Positions 49,652 to 58,157 of a stretch of 64,000 bases of DNA are shown here, piece by piece (position 1 is the first letter of the stretch; every line of letters starts with the position of its first letter). Under the pieces are notes generated by a model that saw only the letters and a program-made list of their open reading frames with translations, was not told where the DNA came from and did no database searches. Source of the DNA: Saccharomonospora xinjiangensis XJ-54 (GTDB lineage Bacteria > Actinomycetota > Actinomycetes > Mycobacteriales > Pseudonocardiaceae); contig NZ_JH636049.1 in NCBI RefSeq assembly GCF_000258175.1, positions 3,945,482 to 4,009,481 on the forward strand. The letters are read 5' to 3'. The position numbers and the translations under genes are program-made.

Positions 49652-50194
49652 TCAGACCTGCGCCCCGTTGGTGGGGTCGGCGCCGTCGGGCGGTCCCTGC
49701 TTGACGCGCAGCAACGCGAGCGCGATGCCGGTGGCGAGGCAGAGCATGCCCAGCGGCAGTGAGATCGACTCGGCCAGCCCGATCACGTCTGGAGCGACGA
49801 GCAGCAGTAGTCCGACCACGAAGAACAGCAGCACCACGATCGCCCCTTTGCGGGGACGCGGCAGCGGCGGCGGTTCCGGTGGGACGAAGTGCTCGTCGTC
49901 GTCATCCGGACCGGCCGCTGTCCGATCGTCGCCGAGCATGGTCTCGTCCCAGCCCGTCGGCGAATCGCGCCAGCCGGTGCCGGGCGGTGCGGGGGAGTCC
50001 TGGTCGCGAGCGGATCGCAGACGCGTCCTGCCCTGCCTGCCGTCCTCGTCGTCTTCGGCGTCAACAAGAAGGTCGTCGCGATCGTCGTGATCGTCGCCGT
50101 CGGCGCCGAACCCCTCGGCCCGCAGATCGGCCACGATTCTGGCGAACGTGGCGTCCACGTCCTCGGGCCCTTCCGCTCCTGACGCTCTGTTCAT
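49652..50194 (-). CDS. Acidic membrane protein, hypothetical
   Basis: A 180-aa protein. EDVDATFARIVADLRAEGFG at the N-terminus is a recognisable conserved segment. A long Asp-rich disordered region (30-105) and a Pro-rich stretch (PPEPPPLPRPRKG) follow, then two spans (about 118-165: AIVVLLFFVVGLLLLVAPDVI and SLPLGMLCLATGIALALL). I do not know the function. Its ATG overlaps the stop of the hydrolase gene (ATGA), so both are one transcript. Confidence 0.8.
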   Translation of the reverse strand: MNRASGAEGPEDVDATFARIVADLRAEGFGADGDDHDDRDDLLVDAEDDEDGRQGRTRLRSARDQDSPAPPGTGWRDSPTGWDETMLGDDRTAAGPDDDDEHFVPPEPPPLPRPRKGAIVVLLFFVVGLLLLVAPDVIGLAESISLPLGMLCLATGIALALLRVKQGPPDGADPTNGAQV

Positions 50195-50952
50195 CGGGCA
50201 CCAACCTGTCTGACGGACTCGACGAACTCCACACTGCTCCGGAAGAGCAACGGTGCGTCGTTGTCGAGTGTGGCGACGTGGTAGCTGTTGTGGAGCACTA
50301 CCTCGCGCAGGTCCCCGCTACGCACATTCGCGGCCACAACGGCGGCGTTGACGGGTTCCACGACGTGGTCGATGGCGGAATGGGCGAGCAGCAGAGGCTG
50401 GGTGACGCTCGGCAGGTCTCGCCTTGTCAGCCGCCACAGTCTCGACAGGCTCGCCAGCGCCCGCACCGGGGTGCGGTCGTAGGCGAGTTCGACGACACCG
50501 GGGCGGGCGATGTCGCCTGCCAGCCCCTTCGCCGACGGCAGCACATCGGCGAGCAGGGTGGCGAGTTTGGCGTCGAGTCTTCGGGTCAGGACGGAGGGGT
50601 TGACCAGCACGAGTCCGCTGATCGCGTCGCCGAGGTCCTCGGCGAGGCGCAACGCGAGCGTCCCGCCCATCGAAAGGCCGAAGACGAACACGCGAGGGCA
50701 TCGCCGCGACAACTCCGCGAACTCCCGCCTCAGGCAGGCGTACCAGTCCGGCCAGCGGGTGCGGTTGCAGTCCTGCCACGTGGTGCCGTGGCCCGGTAAC
50801 AGCGGGCACCGCACCGTGTACCCGGCCTCCGCCAGGTGCTCGCCCCAGGGGCGCATGGTGGCAGGCGTGCTTGTGAAGCCGTGACACAGCAGCACGCCGA
50901 CCTCGGAGGAGGTGTCGTGGACAAAGGGTTCAGCGCCGGCGAGAACGGGCAT
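50191..50952 (-). CDS. Alpha/beta hydrolase (carboxylesterase/monoacylglycerol-lipase type)
   Basis: A 253-aa serine hydrolase. The nucleophile elbow is FGLSMGG, the acid AHSAIDHVV and the histidine NSYHVATLD; the oxyanion-loop segment is LLCHGFTSTP. It resembles bacterial carboxylesterase Est30 and lysophospholipases. It has no signal peptide. ATG 50952 follows GGAGG. It stands between lipid-related genes and diverges from the PlsC-like gene, so a lipid substrate is plausible but not shown. Confidence 0.9.
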   Translation of the reverse strand: MPVLAGAEPFVHDTSSEVGVLLCHGFTSTPATMRPWGEHLAEAGYTVRCPLLPGHGTTWQDCNRTRWPDWYACLRREFAELSRRCPRVFVFGLSMGGTLALRLAEDLGDAISGLVLVNPSVLTRRLDAKLATLLADVLPSAKGLAGDIARPGVVELAYDRTPVRALASLSRLWRLTRRDLPSVTQPLLLAHSAIDHVVEPVNAAVVAANVRSGDLREVVLHNSYHVATLDNDAPLLFRSSVEFVESVRQVGAR

Positions 50953-51166
50953 GCCCGGTGATCCTCCCTCGAAGCCGCATCACCCTATGTTCGCACGAGC
51001 CGGGGCAGGTGAACCCGGTCCATGTGGAACCTGTGATCTCGCCGGTGACGCTGGTGTGAGGTCCGTCGCGGTGCGGTATTCATGACAGTGGCCGAGTTGT
51101 GCCCCGATGCCGCCGGTTCGTACGCTGTTTCGTCGGCATTGAACCCTCCGGGAGGAACGAGACGCA

Positions 51167-51928
51167 GTGCTGTATTGGCTGATGAAGTATGTGCTGCTGG
51201 GTCCGTTCCTGCGGCTGCTCTGGCCGACGAGGGTGACGGGGATCGAGAACATTCCCGCCGAGGGCGGTGCCATCCTCGCCAGCAACCACCTTGCTGTCGC
51301 TGACTCCTTCTTCATGCCCAACCGCGTCCCGCGCAGGGTGACCTTCCCCGCCAAACAGGAGTACTTCACCGAGCCAGGGGTCAAGGGCAAGCTCAAGAAG
51401 TGGTTCTTCACCGGAGCGGGGCAGTTCCCCATCGACCGCTCCGGCGGCACGGCCGCGCAGGCGGCGATCGACACCGCTGTCCGGCTCTTGAGGGAGGGCC
51501 ACCTGCTCGGCATCTACCCCGAGGGCACGCGCTCGCCGGACGGGCGTCTCTACAAGGGCAAGACCGGCGTGGCGAGGATCGCGCTGGAGGCCAGGGTGCC
51601 GGTCATCCCCGTGGCGATGGTGGGCACGGAGAAGGTCAATCCCATCGGTTCGAAGATGTGGTGGCCGAGGAGGCTGGAGATCCATTTCGGCGAGCCGCTG
51701 GACTTCTCCCGTTACGAGGGTCTCGCCGGCGACCGGTTCGTCGAGCGCTCCATCACCGACGAGATCATGTACGCGCTCATGGAGCTGTCCGGCCAGGAGT
51801 ACGTGGACATCTACGCGGCGAAGGCCAAGGAACTCATCGCGGCAGAGAAGGCGGGGTTGCGTCCGGCCGTTCCGGCACAGGCCGAAGCTCGCGACGTGGC
51901 ACGGCTTCCCGAGTCGAAGGCCGGTTGA
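51167..51928 (+). CDS. PlsC-like 1-acylglycerol-3-phosphate acyltransferase (Rv2182c-like)
   Basis: A 253-aa acyltransferase. Motifs are SNHLAVADSF (HX4D), GAGQFPIDRSGG, IYPEGTRSPDG and VPVIPVAMVG. An N-terminal hydrophobic segment (LYWLMKYVLLGPFLRLLW) anchors it to the membrane. GTG 51167 has GGGAGG upstream. It is the counterpart of Rv2182c by position, and the second PlsC paralogue in the window (the first at 9903-10724). Confidence 0.93.
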   Translation: MLYWLMKYVLLGPFLRLLWPTRVTGIENIPAEGGAILASNHLAVADSFFMPNRVPRRVTFPAKQEYFTEPGVKGKLKKWFFTGAGQFPIDRSGGTAAQAAIDTAVRLLREGHLLGIYPEGTRSPDGRLYKGKTGVARIALEARVPVIPVAMVGTEKVNPIGSKMWWPRRLEIHFGEPLDFSRYEGLAGDRFVERSITDEIMYALMELSGQEYVDIYAAKAKELIAAEKAGLRPAVPAQAEARDVARLPESKAG

Positions 51929-51971
51929 CCGGGCGCGAGCCGTCGTACGGCGGTCGAGTACCGTGCCCGGC

Positions 51972-52487
51972 GTGCGGTTCTTCTACGACACCGAATTCAT
52001 CGAGGACGGCAAGACCATCGAACTCGTGTCGATCGGTGTCGTTGACGAGTCGGGACGCGAGTTCTACGCGGTGTCCACCGAGTTCGACGAGGGCAAGGCC
52101 GGGCCGTGGGTCCGGGAACATGTGCTGACCAAGCTCCCCTCACCCGGCGATCGAGCGTGGCGAAGCCGCGAGCGGATCCGCGCCGATCTTCTCGACTTCC
52201 TCGGACGCCCACGCGACGGCATCGAGTTGTGGGCCTGGTACGCCGCCTACGACCACGTGGCGCTGGCGCAGCTGTGGGGACCGATGCCATCGCTTCCCCG
52301 GCAACTGCCCCGGTTCACCCGCGACCTGCGCCAGCGCTGGGACGACGTCGGGCGGCCGAAACTGCCGTCACCGCCCGACGACGCCCATGACGCGCTCGCC
52401 GACGCCCGCCACAACCTCCGGCGATGGCGGGTCATCGAGCAGGCTCGCCAGGAACTCACCCGCCTGCGGGGTTTCCCGGTGGCCTGA
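51972..52487 (+). CDS. DEDDh 3'-5' exoribonuclease (Rv2179c-like)
   Basis: A 171-aa RNase T/D-type exonuclease. Catalytic acidic residues are in FFYDTEFIEDG (Asp, Glu), WAWYAAYDHVAL (Asp) and PDDAHDALADARHNL (His, Asp). M. tuberculosis Rv2179c has this sequence pattern and trims RNA 3' overhangs. GTG 51972 is preferred over GTG 51963 because the -10 box TACCGT (51959-51964) includes the earlier codon and ends seven nt before the later one. It converges on aroG nine nt away. Confidence 0.92.
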   Translation: MRFFYDTEFIEDGKTIELVSIGVVDESGREFYAVSTEFDEGKAGPWVREHVLTKLPSPGDRAWRSRERIRADLLDFLGRPRDGIELWAWYAAYDHVALAQLWGPMPSLPRQLPRFTRDLRQRWDDVGRPKLPSPPDDAHDALADARHNLRRWRVIEQARQELTRLRGFPVA

Positions 52488-52496
52488 TCGGCGGCG

Positions 52497-53633
52497 TCAC
52501 CGGTTCTCGCGCAGCCGCCTTCGGGCTCGCACGGCCGCCGCGAGCTCGTCGAGCAAGCTCGCCGTGGTGGTCCAGTCAAGGCAGGCGTCGGTGATACTAC
52601 GCCCGTAGTCCAGCTCGTCCCGCCTTCCGAGCGTGAGGTCCTGGCGCCCCGCTTCCAGGAAGCTCTCCATCATCAGTCCCACGATGCCGGGTTCTCCCCC
52701 AGCGATCCGTCCGGCGAGTTCGGTGACGACGGCGGCCTGGCGCACGTGGTCCTTGCGGCTGTTGCCGTGGCTCGCGTCCACCACAAGCCGCTCCGGCAGG
52801 CCTGCCGCGCGGAGCCGGGTGAGCGTGTCCGCCACGGTTCGCTCATCGTGGTTCGGGCCCGCCGAACCGCCGCGGAGGATGACATGACAGTCCGGGTTGC
52901 CGGTCGTGGTCACCAGCGCGGCGAGCCCGTCGGCGTTGATGCCGGGGAACACGTGACCTGCCGAGGCAGCCCGCACGGCGTCCACCGCGACCTGCACGTC
53001 ACCCTCGGTGGAGTTCTTGATGCCCACGGGCATGGACAGCGCGCTGCACAACTGCCGGTGCACCTGGCTGGCCGCCGTCCTGGCGCCGATCGATCCCCAG
53101 GTGACGATGTCCGCGATGTACTGAGGGGTGATCGGGTCGAGGAACTCGCAGCCGACGGGCAACCCGAGCGCGGAGATGTCCAGCAGGAGTTGCCGAGCCA
53201 GTCGCAGTCCCTTGTTGACGGCGTAGGTGCCGTCGAGGTCGGGGTCGTTGATCAGGCCCTTCCAGCCCAGCGTGGTCCTCGGCTTCTCGAAGTAGACCCG
53301 CATGACGACGCACACCTCGTCGCGGACTCGCTCCGCGTGCTCGGACAGCAGACGGGCGTAGTGGAGCGCGGCTCCGGGATCGTGCACCGAGCACGGACCG
53401 ACCACCACGAGCAGGCGATCGTCGCGACCTTCGAGGATGTCCACGGTGTCGCGCCTGCCGAGGGTGACGGTCTTCGCCACTCCGGGATCGATGGGGTGTT
53501 CGGCGCGCAGGAGTGCGGGCGAGAGCAGCGGACTGACCCGCACCGTGCGCCGGTTGTCCAGTGCGGTCAGCGGATCGATGTCCTGCGTCTCATCGGTGGG
53601 GCCGTGAGTGGAGGAGGTGGCGTTGTTCGGCAT
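52497..53633 (-). CDS. aroG: 3-deoxy-D-arabino-heptulosonate 7-phosphate synthase, class I
   Basis: The first enzyme of the shikimate pathway, 378 aa. It is a class I (E. coli AroF/G/H-like) type: LVVVGPCSVHDP, RVYFEKPRTTLGWKGLINDP, GCEFLDPITPQYIADIVTWGSIGARTAASQVHR, and KNSTEGD are intact. M. tuberculosis uses a class II enzyme (Rv2178c) at about this map position, so the gene has been replaced or differs. A leader peptide rich in Phe, Tyr and Trp codons lies upstream, so attenuation by aromatic supply is expected. Feedback specificity cannot be read. Confidence 0.94.
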   Translation of the reverse strand: MPNNATSSTHGPTDETQDIDPLTALDNRRTVRVSPLLSPALLRAEHPIDPGVAKTVTLGRRDTVDILEGRDDRLLVVVGPCSVHDPGAALHYARLLSEHAERVRDEVCVVMRVYFEKPRTTLGWKGLINDPDLDGTYAVNKGLRLARQLLLDISALGLPVGCEFLDPITPQYIADIVTWGSIGARTAASQVHRQLCSALSMPVGIKNSTEGDVQVAVDAVRAASAGHVFPGINADGLAALVTTTGNPDCHVILRGGSAGPNHDERTVADTLTRLRAAGLPERLVVDASHGNSRKDHVRQAAVVTELAGRIAGGEPGIVGLMMESFLEAGRQDLTLGRRDELDYGRSITDACLDWTTTASLLDELAAAVRARRRLRENR

Positions 53634-53682
53634 CGGGGCTTCCTTTCCGCAAGCCGCCTCGCCGTGTCGTGATGCGCCACTG

Positions 53683-53802
53683 CCGAGCCGGCTTGTCGTC
53701 CGGCTCGGAGGTGTTGACGGTCAGCGCGCGGTCTCGCCGACCGGCCCACCCCGGGCCGGCCTGCTAAACCAGAAATAGAAGCGCTGCACGGGTCCGAGCC
53801 TA
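53683..53802 (-). promoter_or_regulatory. Aromatic attenuator before the DAHP synthase gene
   Basis: On the minus strand TAGGCT (53802-53797) is a -10 box seven nt before the leader-peptide GTG. After the aromatic codons come CCGGCCC-ggggt-GGGCCGG (53759-53741) and CCGAGCCGG/CCGGCTCGG (53708-53683). They share the CCGGC core, so alternative pairing is possible. No T-run follows, so the mechanism may be Rho-type or translational. Confidence 0.65.
53721..53789 (-). CDS. Aromatic leader peptide (FYFWF), 22 aa
   Basis: GTG 53789 to TGA 53721. The peptide opens MQRFYFWF: Phe, Tyr, Phe, Trp, Phe in succession, all three end products of the pathway whose first enzyme is encoded 88 nt downstream. 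Hairpin sequence begins within the ORF just past these codons. Ribosome stalling for any charged aromatic tRNA would alter RNA folding. Leaderless start (-10 box seven nt upstream). Similar leaders are known in corynebacteria and streptomycetes. Confidence 0.85.
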   Translation of the reverse strand: MQRFYFWFSRPARGGPVGETAR

Positions 53803-53882
53803 ACAGGCCCTGCACCGATCAAGAGTGACGAGGGCTACGCTGGCGGCGACGATGTGACGCAGAACAACTGAAAGGCGCAGAT

Positions 53883-54908
53883 ATGCGAGTCGGTGTGCTG
53901 ACCGGCGGCGGCGACTGCCCTGGGCTGAACGCGGTGATCCGTGCGGTCGTCCTCAAGGGCGTCGAGGTCCACGGTTGGGAGATCTTCGGGTTCAGGGAAG
54001 GCTGGCGAGGACCCCTCACGGGCAAGGGTGACTGGCTGTCCCGTGACGACGTCGAGGGCATCATCACCCGTGGCGGCACGATCCTCGGCTCCTCGCGCAC
54101 CAACCCGTACAAGGAGGAGGGCGGGGCGGCCACGATCAAGCGCGTACTCGCCGAGAAGGGCATCGACGCGCTTGTGGCCATCGGCGGCGAGGACACCCTC
54201 GGTGTGGCCGCCAGGCTGAACGAGGAGGGTGTGAAGGTCGTCGGGGTGCCGAAGACCATCGACAACGATCTCGGTGCCACCGACTACACGTTCGGTTTCG
54301 ATACGGCCGTCCACATCGCCACCGAGGCCATCGACCGGCTCCACACCACGGCAGAGTCCCACCACAGGGCCCTTGTGGTCGAGGTGATGGGCAGGCACGC
54401 TGGCTGGATCGCCCTGCACTCGGGTCTCGCGGGCGCGGCGAGCGTGATTCTCGTGCCCGAGCGGCCGTTCTCCGTGGACAAGGTCGTCGAATGGGTCCAG
54501 CGGCGGTTCGAGCGCGAGTACGCGCCGATCATCGTGGTGGCCGAGGGCGCCCTCCCGGAGGGCGGGGCGGAGGTTCTCCAGAGCGGGGAGAAGGACGCGT
54601 TCGGGCACGTGCGGCTCGGTGGTGTCGGCACGTGGCTCGCCGACGAGATCGCCGCGCGCACCGGCAAGGAGTCGCGTGCCGTGGTGCTGGGCCACACGCA
54701 GCGCGGCGGCACTCCGACGGCGTACGACCGCGTTCTCGCCACCCGGTTCGGGCTGCATGCCGTTGACGCCGTCGCCGACGGCGACTTCGGGGTGATGGTG
54801 GCGCTGCGGGGCACCGATATCGCCCGGGTGAAGCTCGCGGAGGCCACGGCGGAACTGAAGACGGTGCCGCCGGAGCGTTACGCGGAGGCGGAGGTCTTCT
54901 TCGGCTGA
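53883..54908 (+). CDS. pfkA: 6-Phosphofructokinase, possibly pyrophosphate-dependent
   Basis: A 341-aa PfkA-family enzyme. GGGDCPGLN, PKTIDNDLGATDYTFGFDTA, MGRHAGWIA and VVAEGALPEGG are conserved. Residues that set the phosphate donor are D104 (GGEDT) and K124 (PKTIDND), numbering identical to E. coli. ATP enzymes carry Gly104; Asp104 with Lys124 is the PPi type, as in Amycolatopsis methanolica. M. tuberculosis PfkA has GGEGT as I recall. TACGCT (53836-53841) and an AAAGGCG ribosome site precede ATG 53883. It may work reversibly in glycolysis or gluconeogenesis. Confidence 0.93.
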   Translation: MRVGVLTGGGDCPGLNAVIRAVVLKGVEVHGWEIFGFREGWRGPLTGKGDWLSRDDVEGIITRGGTILGSSRTNPYKEEGGAATIKRVLAEKGIDALVAIGGEDTLGVAARLNEEGVKVVGVPKTIDNDLGATDYTFGFDTAVHIATEAIDRLHTTAESHHRALVVEVMGRHAGWIALHSGLAGAASVILVPERPFSVDKVVEWVQRRFEREYAPIIVVAEGALPEGGAEVLQSGEKDAFGHVRLGGVGTWLADEIAARTGKESRAVVLGHTQRGGTPTAYDRVLATRFGLHAVDAVADGDFGVMVALRGTDIARVKLAEATAELKTVPPERYAEAEVFFG

Positions 54909-54932
54909 CCGTCCTAGCAGGAGCCCGACGAC

Positions 54933-54959
54933 GAGGCCGCCGATCCGTTCGGCGGCCTC
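54933..54959 (+). terminator. Terminator after pfkA
   Basis: A perfect nine-bp stem, GAGGCCGCC / GGCGGCCTC, with a nine-nt loop, lies 25 nt after the pfkA stop. There is no T-run. Confidence 0.75.
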
Positions 54960-55082
54960 GCCGCGTCTGCGGTACTCCGTGCTCACGCACGATCACAACA
55001 AGCTCATCTCGGGGTCGGGCTACCGGGTGAAAGCACTCCATGATCGCGGTACCTTCCGGACACTCAGCGATGGAGGTGTGTC

Positions 55083-56591
55083 ATGGCACAGTCCGTGAGG
55101 AGCGGGTCCACGAGCTCGTCGCCCGGTACGGCGGCTCCGCGCAGACACTGGATCGGGATGGCACTGGGGCCGGTGTTGGCGGTCGCGGTCTTCCTGCTCC
55201 TTCCCGACAGCCTGTCGAGCCAGGGCAAGGCCACGGCCGCCGTCGCGGTGCTCATGGCGGTCTGGTGGGTCACGGAGGCCCTGCCGCTGGCGGCCACGGC
55301 CCTGCTGCCGATGGTGCTGTTCCCGTTCTTCGGGGTGAGCGACATCAGCGACGCCGCCGCGCCGTACGCGAACGACATCATCTTTCTCTTCATGGGCGGG
55401 TTCATGATCGCGCTCGCGATGCAGAAGTGGAATCTCCACAAGCGCATCGCGCTGCGAACGGTGCTCGCCGTCGGGACGAAACCGGTGCTGCTCGTCGCCG
55501 GGTTCATGATCGCCACAGCGTTCATCAGCATGTGGGTGAGCAACACCGCCACCGCCGTGATGATGATGCCCATCGGGCTGTCGGTGCTCGGGCTCGTCTC
55601 GCAGCTCGGTGACGGCAAGGGCGACCCGAACTTCGCCACGGCCCTCATGCTCGGCATCGCCTACGCGGCGTCCATCGGCTCGCTGGCCACGATCATCGGT
55701 ACCCCGCCGAACACGCTGCTGGTCGGCTATCTGGAGGAGAACTTCGACATCACGATCTCGTTCGGCGAGTGGATGCTCTTCGGCCTGCCCGTCGCCGTGG
55801 TGTTCCTCGCTGTAGCGTGGTTCGTGCTGACCAGGGTGTTCCGGCCGAGGCTGACCTCGCTGCCCGGTGGCCGCGAACTCATCAGGGGGCAGCTGACCGA
55901 ACTCGGGCCGATGAGCAGGGGCGAATGGAACGCGCTTGCCGTGTTCGTGCTGGCCGCGCTGTCGTGGATCGTCATCCCGACGCTCGCCGACATTGATGCG
56001 GTAGCGAACGCGATCCCGTGGATCGCCAACATCTCGGACGCGGGCATCGCCATCGCGGCGGCCGTGGTGCTGTTCGCGCTGCCGGTCAACAAGGCCGAGG
56101 GCGTTCGCACGCTCGACTGGGAGACGGCGAAGGACCTGCCGTGGGGGATCCTTCTGCTGTTCGGTGGAGGCTTGAGCCTGTCGAAGCACTTCACCGACAC
56201 GGGACTGTCCAGGTGGATCGGCGAGCGGGTCGGCGCGCTCGACGCGCTGCCGGTGATCGCGCTGGCCGCCGTGGTGGCGCTGCTCGTGTTGCTGCTCACG
56301 GAACTGACCAGTAACACCGCGACGGCGGCGGCGTTCCTGCCGATCCTCGGCGGGGTCGCCGTGGGGCTCGGCTACGGGCCGATGGTGCTGGTCGTTCCCG
56401 CCGCCCTGGCCGCGACCTGCGCGTTCATGTTGCCCGTCGCGACACCGCCGAACGCCATCGTGTTCGGCACGGGTCAGGTCACGATCGGGCAGATGATCAA
56501 GGGCGGCGTGTGGCTCAACGCGATCGCGCTCGTCATCATCACCATCGCCGCCTACACGCTCGGCGGGTGGGTTCTCGGGCTGGCTTACTGA
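55083..56591 (+). CDS. DASS/SLC13-family dicarboxylate:sodium symporter
   Basis: A 502-aa carrier with 11-12 membrane spans. The two family hairpins are present: WVSNTATAVMMMPIG (SNT motif 1) and LTELTSNTATAAAFLPI (SNT motif 2), plus TPPNTLLVGY and ATPPNAIVFGTGQV. These bind sodium and a C4-dicarboxylate such as succinate or malate. GGAGGTG lies just before ATG 55083. It is flanked by strong terminators, so it is a single-gene unit among glycolytic genes. Confidence 0.93.
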   Translation: MAQSVRSGSTSSSPGTAAPRRHWIGMALGPVLAVAVFLLLPDSLSSQGKATAAVAVLMAVWWVTEALPLAATALLPMVLFPFFGVSDISDAAAPYANDIIFLFMGGFMIALAMQKWNLHKRIALRTVLAVGTKPVLLVAGFMIATAFISMWVSNTATAVMMMPIGLSVLGLVSQLGDGKGDPNFATALMLGIAYAASIGSLATIIGTPPNTLLVGYLEENFDITISFGEWMLFGLPVAVVFLAVAWFVLTRVFRPRLTSLPGGRELIRGQLTELGPMSRGEWNALAVFVLAALSWIVIPTLADIDAVANAIPWIANISDAGIAIAAAVVLFALPVNKAEGVRTLDWETAKDLPWGILLLFGGGLSLSKHFTDTGLSRWIGERVGALDALPVIALAAVVALLVLLLTELTSNTATAAAFLPILGGVAVGLGYGPMVLVVPAALAATCAFMLPVATPPNAIVFGTGQVTIGQMIKGGVWLNAIALVIITIAAYTLGGWVLGLAY

Positions 56592-56600
56592 CCTGACCTG

Positions 56601-56642
56601 CCGGTCGAGGCGGAGCCTTTCGCTTTCGCCTCGACCGGTTTT
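56601..56642 (+). terminator. Strong intrinsic terminator after the dicarboxylate transporter
   Basis: A perfect 12-bp stem, CCGGTCGAGGCG (56601-56612) / CGCCTCGACCGG (56627-56638), is followed at once by TTTT (56639-56642). It is one of the few canonical intrinsic terminators in the window. Confidence 0.9.
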
Positions 56643-56690
56643 CGGGATCGGTACAGACGTACCCGCCCGTAGCGGCTACGCTGTTCGAGT

Positions 56691-58115
56691 GTGAGTAGAC
56701 GAGCGAAAATCGTATGCACTCTCGGCCCGGCCACGGCGACGGCGGATAAGATCCGGGCGCTCGTCGATGCGGGGATGGACGTGGCGAGGATGAATTTCAG
56801 CCACGGCAGCCACGGCGATCACAAGCAGGTCTACGACCTCATCAGAGCGGCCTCGGCCGAGTCGGGTCGAGCCGTGGGCATCCTCGCCGATCTCCAGGGA
56901 CCGAAGATCCGGTTGGGCACGTTCGCGGGTGGTCCCGTGGAGTGGCGCACGGGAGACATCGTGCGCATCACGGTGGAGGACGTCGCAGGCACGCACGATC
57001 GTGTTTCCACCACCTACAGCGGCCTCGCCAGGGACGCGAAAGAGGGGGACCGCCTGCTCGTTGACGACGGCAAGGTCGGCCTCGTCGTGCAGCGCGTCGA
57101 AGGTCCCGACGTGGTCTGCGAGGTCACTGAGGGCGGCCCGGTCAGCAACAACAAGGGCGTGTCCCTCCCCGGTATGGACGTCTCGGTGCCCGCGCTTTCC
57201 GAGAAGGACATCGAGGACCTCGAGTTCGCCATGGAACTCGGGGTCGATTTCGTCGCTCTGTCCTTCGTCCGCTCGCCTGCCGACATCGACCTCGTGCACC
57301 AGGTGATGGACCGCGCGGGCAAGGGCAGGGTCCCTGTGATCGCCAAGCTGGAGAAGCCCGAGGCGGTCTACAACCTGGAAGCCATCGTGCTCGCCTTCGA
57401 CGGCCTGATGGTCGCGCGTGGTGACCTCGGCGTCGAACTGCCCCTCGAACAGGTGCCGCTGGTGCAGAAGCGCGCCATCCAGATCGCCAGGGAGAACGCG
57501 AAACCGGTCATCGTCGCCACGCAGATGCTCGACTCGATGATCAGCAGCTCGCGCCCGACGCGTGCGGAGGCGTCCGATGTCGCCAACGCGGTGCTCGACG
57601 GCACCGACGCGGTGATGCTCTCCGGAGAGACGAGCGTCGGCCGGTACCCGATCGAGACCGTGAAGACCATGGGCCGGATCGTGGAGGCAGTCGAGGCGGA
57701 CATGCCTGCCGTGCCGCCGCTCAGCCACGTGCCGCGTACCAAGCGGGGCGTGATTTCCTACGCCGCCCGTGACATCGGTGAGCGGCTCAACGCGAAGGCA
57801 CTCGTCGCGTTCACCCAGTCGGGCGACACGGTTCGAAGGCTCGCCCGCCTGCACACGCGGTTGCCGCTGCTGGCGTTCACCCCGCTGGAGAGCGTGCGCA
57901 GGCAGCTGGCCATGACGTGGGGAACCACGGCGCGGCTGGTCTCGCAGGTCGATTCCACCGACCGCATGATCGAGCAGGTTGATCACGCGATGCTGGAGAC
58001 CGGCCGGTATCAGCCCGGGGACCTCGTCGTGATCGTCGCGGGATCGCCGCCGGGGACCGTCGGCTCCACCAACCTGATCCGCGTGCACCGCCTCGGTGAG
58101 GACGACCTCTCCTGA
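56691..58115 (+). CDS. pyk: Pyruvate kinase
   Basis: A 474-aa glycolytic enzyme that makes ATP and pyruvate from PEP. It begins SRRAKIVCTLGPAT; MDVARMNFSHG, ILADLQGPKIRLG, the active-site IAKLEKPEAV (catalytic lysine), MVARGDLGVELP and PVIVATQMLDSMISS are all intact. GTG 56691 follows a -10 box TACGCT (56677-56682) by eight nt: leaderless. The C-terminal domain ends in a normal allosteric region. Confidence 0.97.
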   Translation: MSRRAKIVCTLGPATATADKIRALVDAGMDVARMNFSHGSHGDHKQVYDLIRAASAESGRAVGILADLQGPKIRLGTFAGGPVEWRTGDIVRITVEDVAGTHDRVSTTYSGLARDAKEGDRLLVDDGKVGLVVQRVEGPDVVCEVTEGGPVSNNKGVSLPGMDVSVPALSEKDIEDLEFAMELGVDFVALSFVRSPADIDLVHQVMDRAGKGRVPVIAKLEKPEAVYNLEAIVLAFDGLMVARGDLGVELPLEQVPLVQKRAIQIARENAKPVIVATQMLDSMISSSRPTRAEASDVANAVLDGTDAVMLSGETSVGRYPIETVKTMGRIVEAVEADMPAVPPLSHVPRTKRGVISYAARDIGERLNAKALVAFTQSGDTVRRLARLHTRLPLLAFTPLESVRRQLAMTWGTTARLVSQVDSTDRMIEQVDHAMLETGRYQPGDLVVIVAGSPPGTVGSTNLIRVHRLGEDDLS

Positions 58116-58157
58116 CTCGTGACGGGATGGCGAAGCCGACGGTGTTGAATCGCGCTT

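Noticed and set aside
51963..51974. GTG 51963 as the exoribonuclease start
   Set aside because: It lies inside the TACCGT -10 box; GTG 51972 follows that box at leaderless distance.
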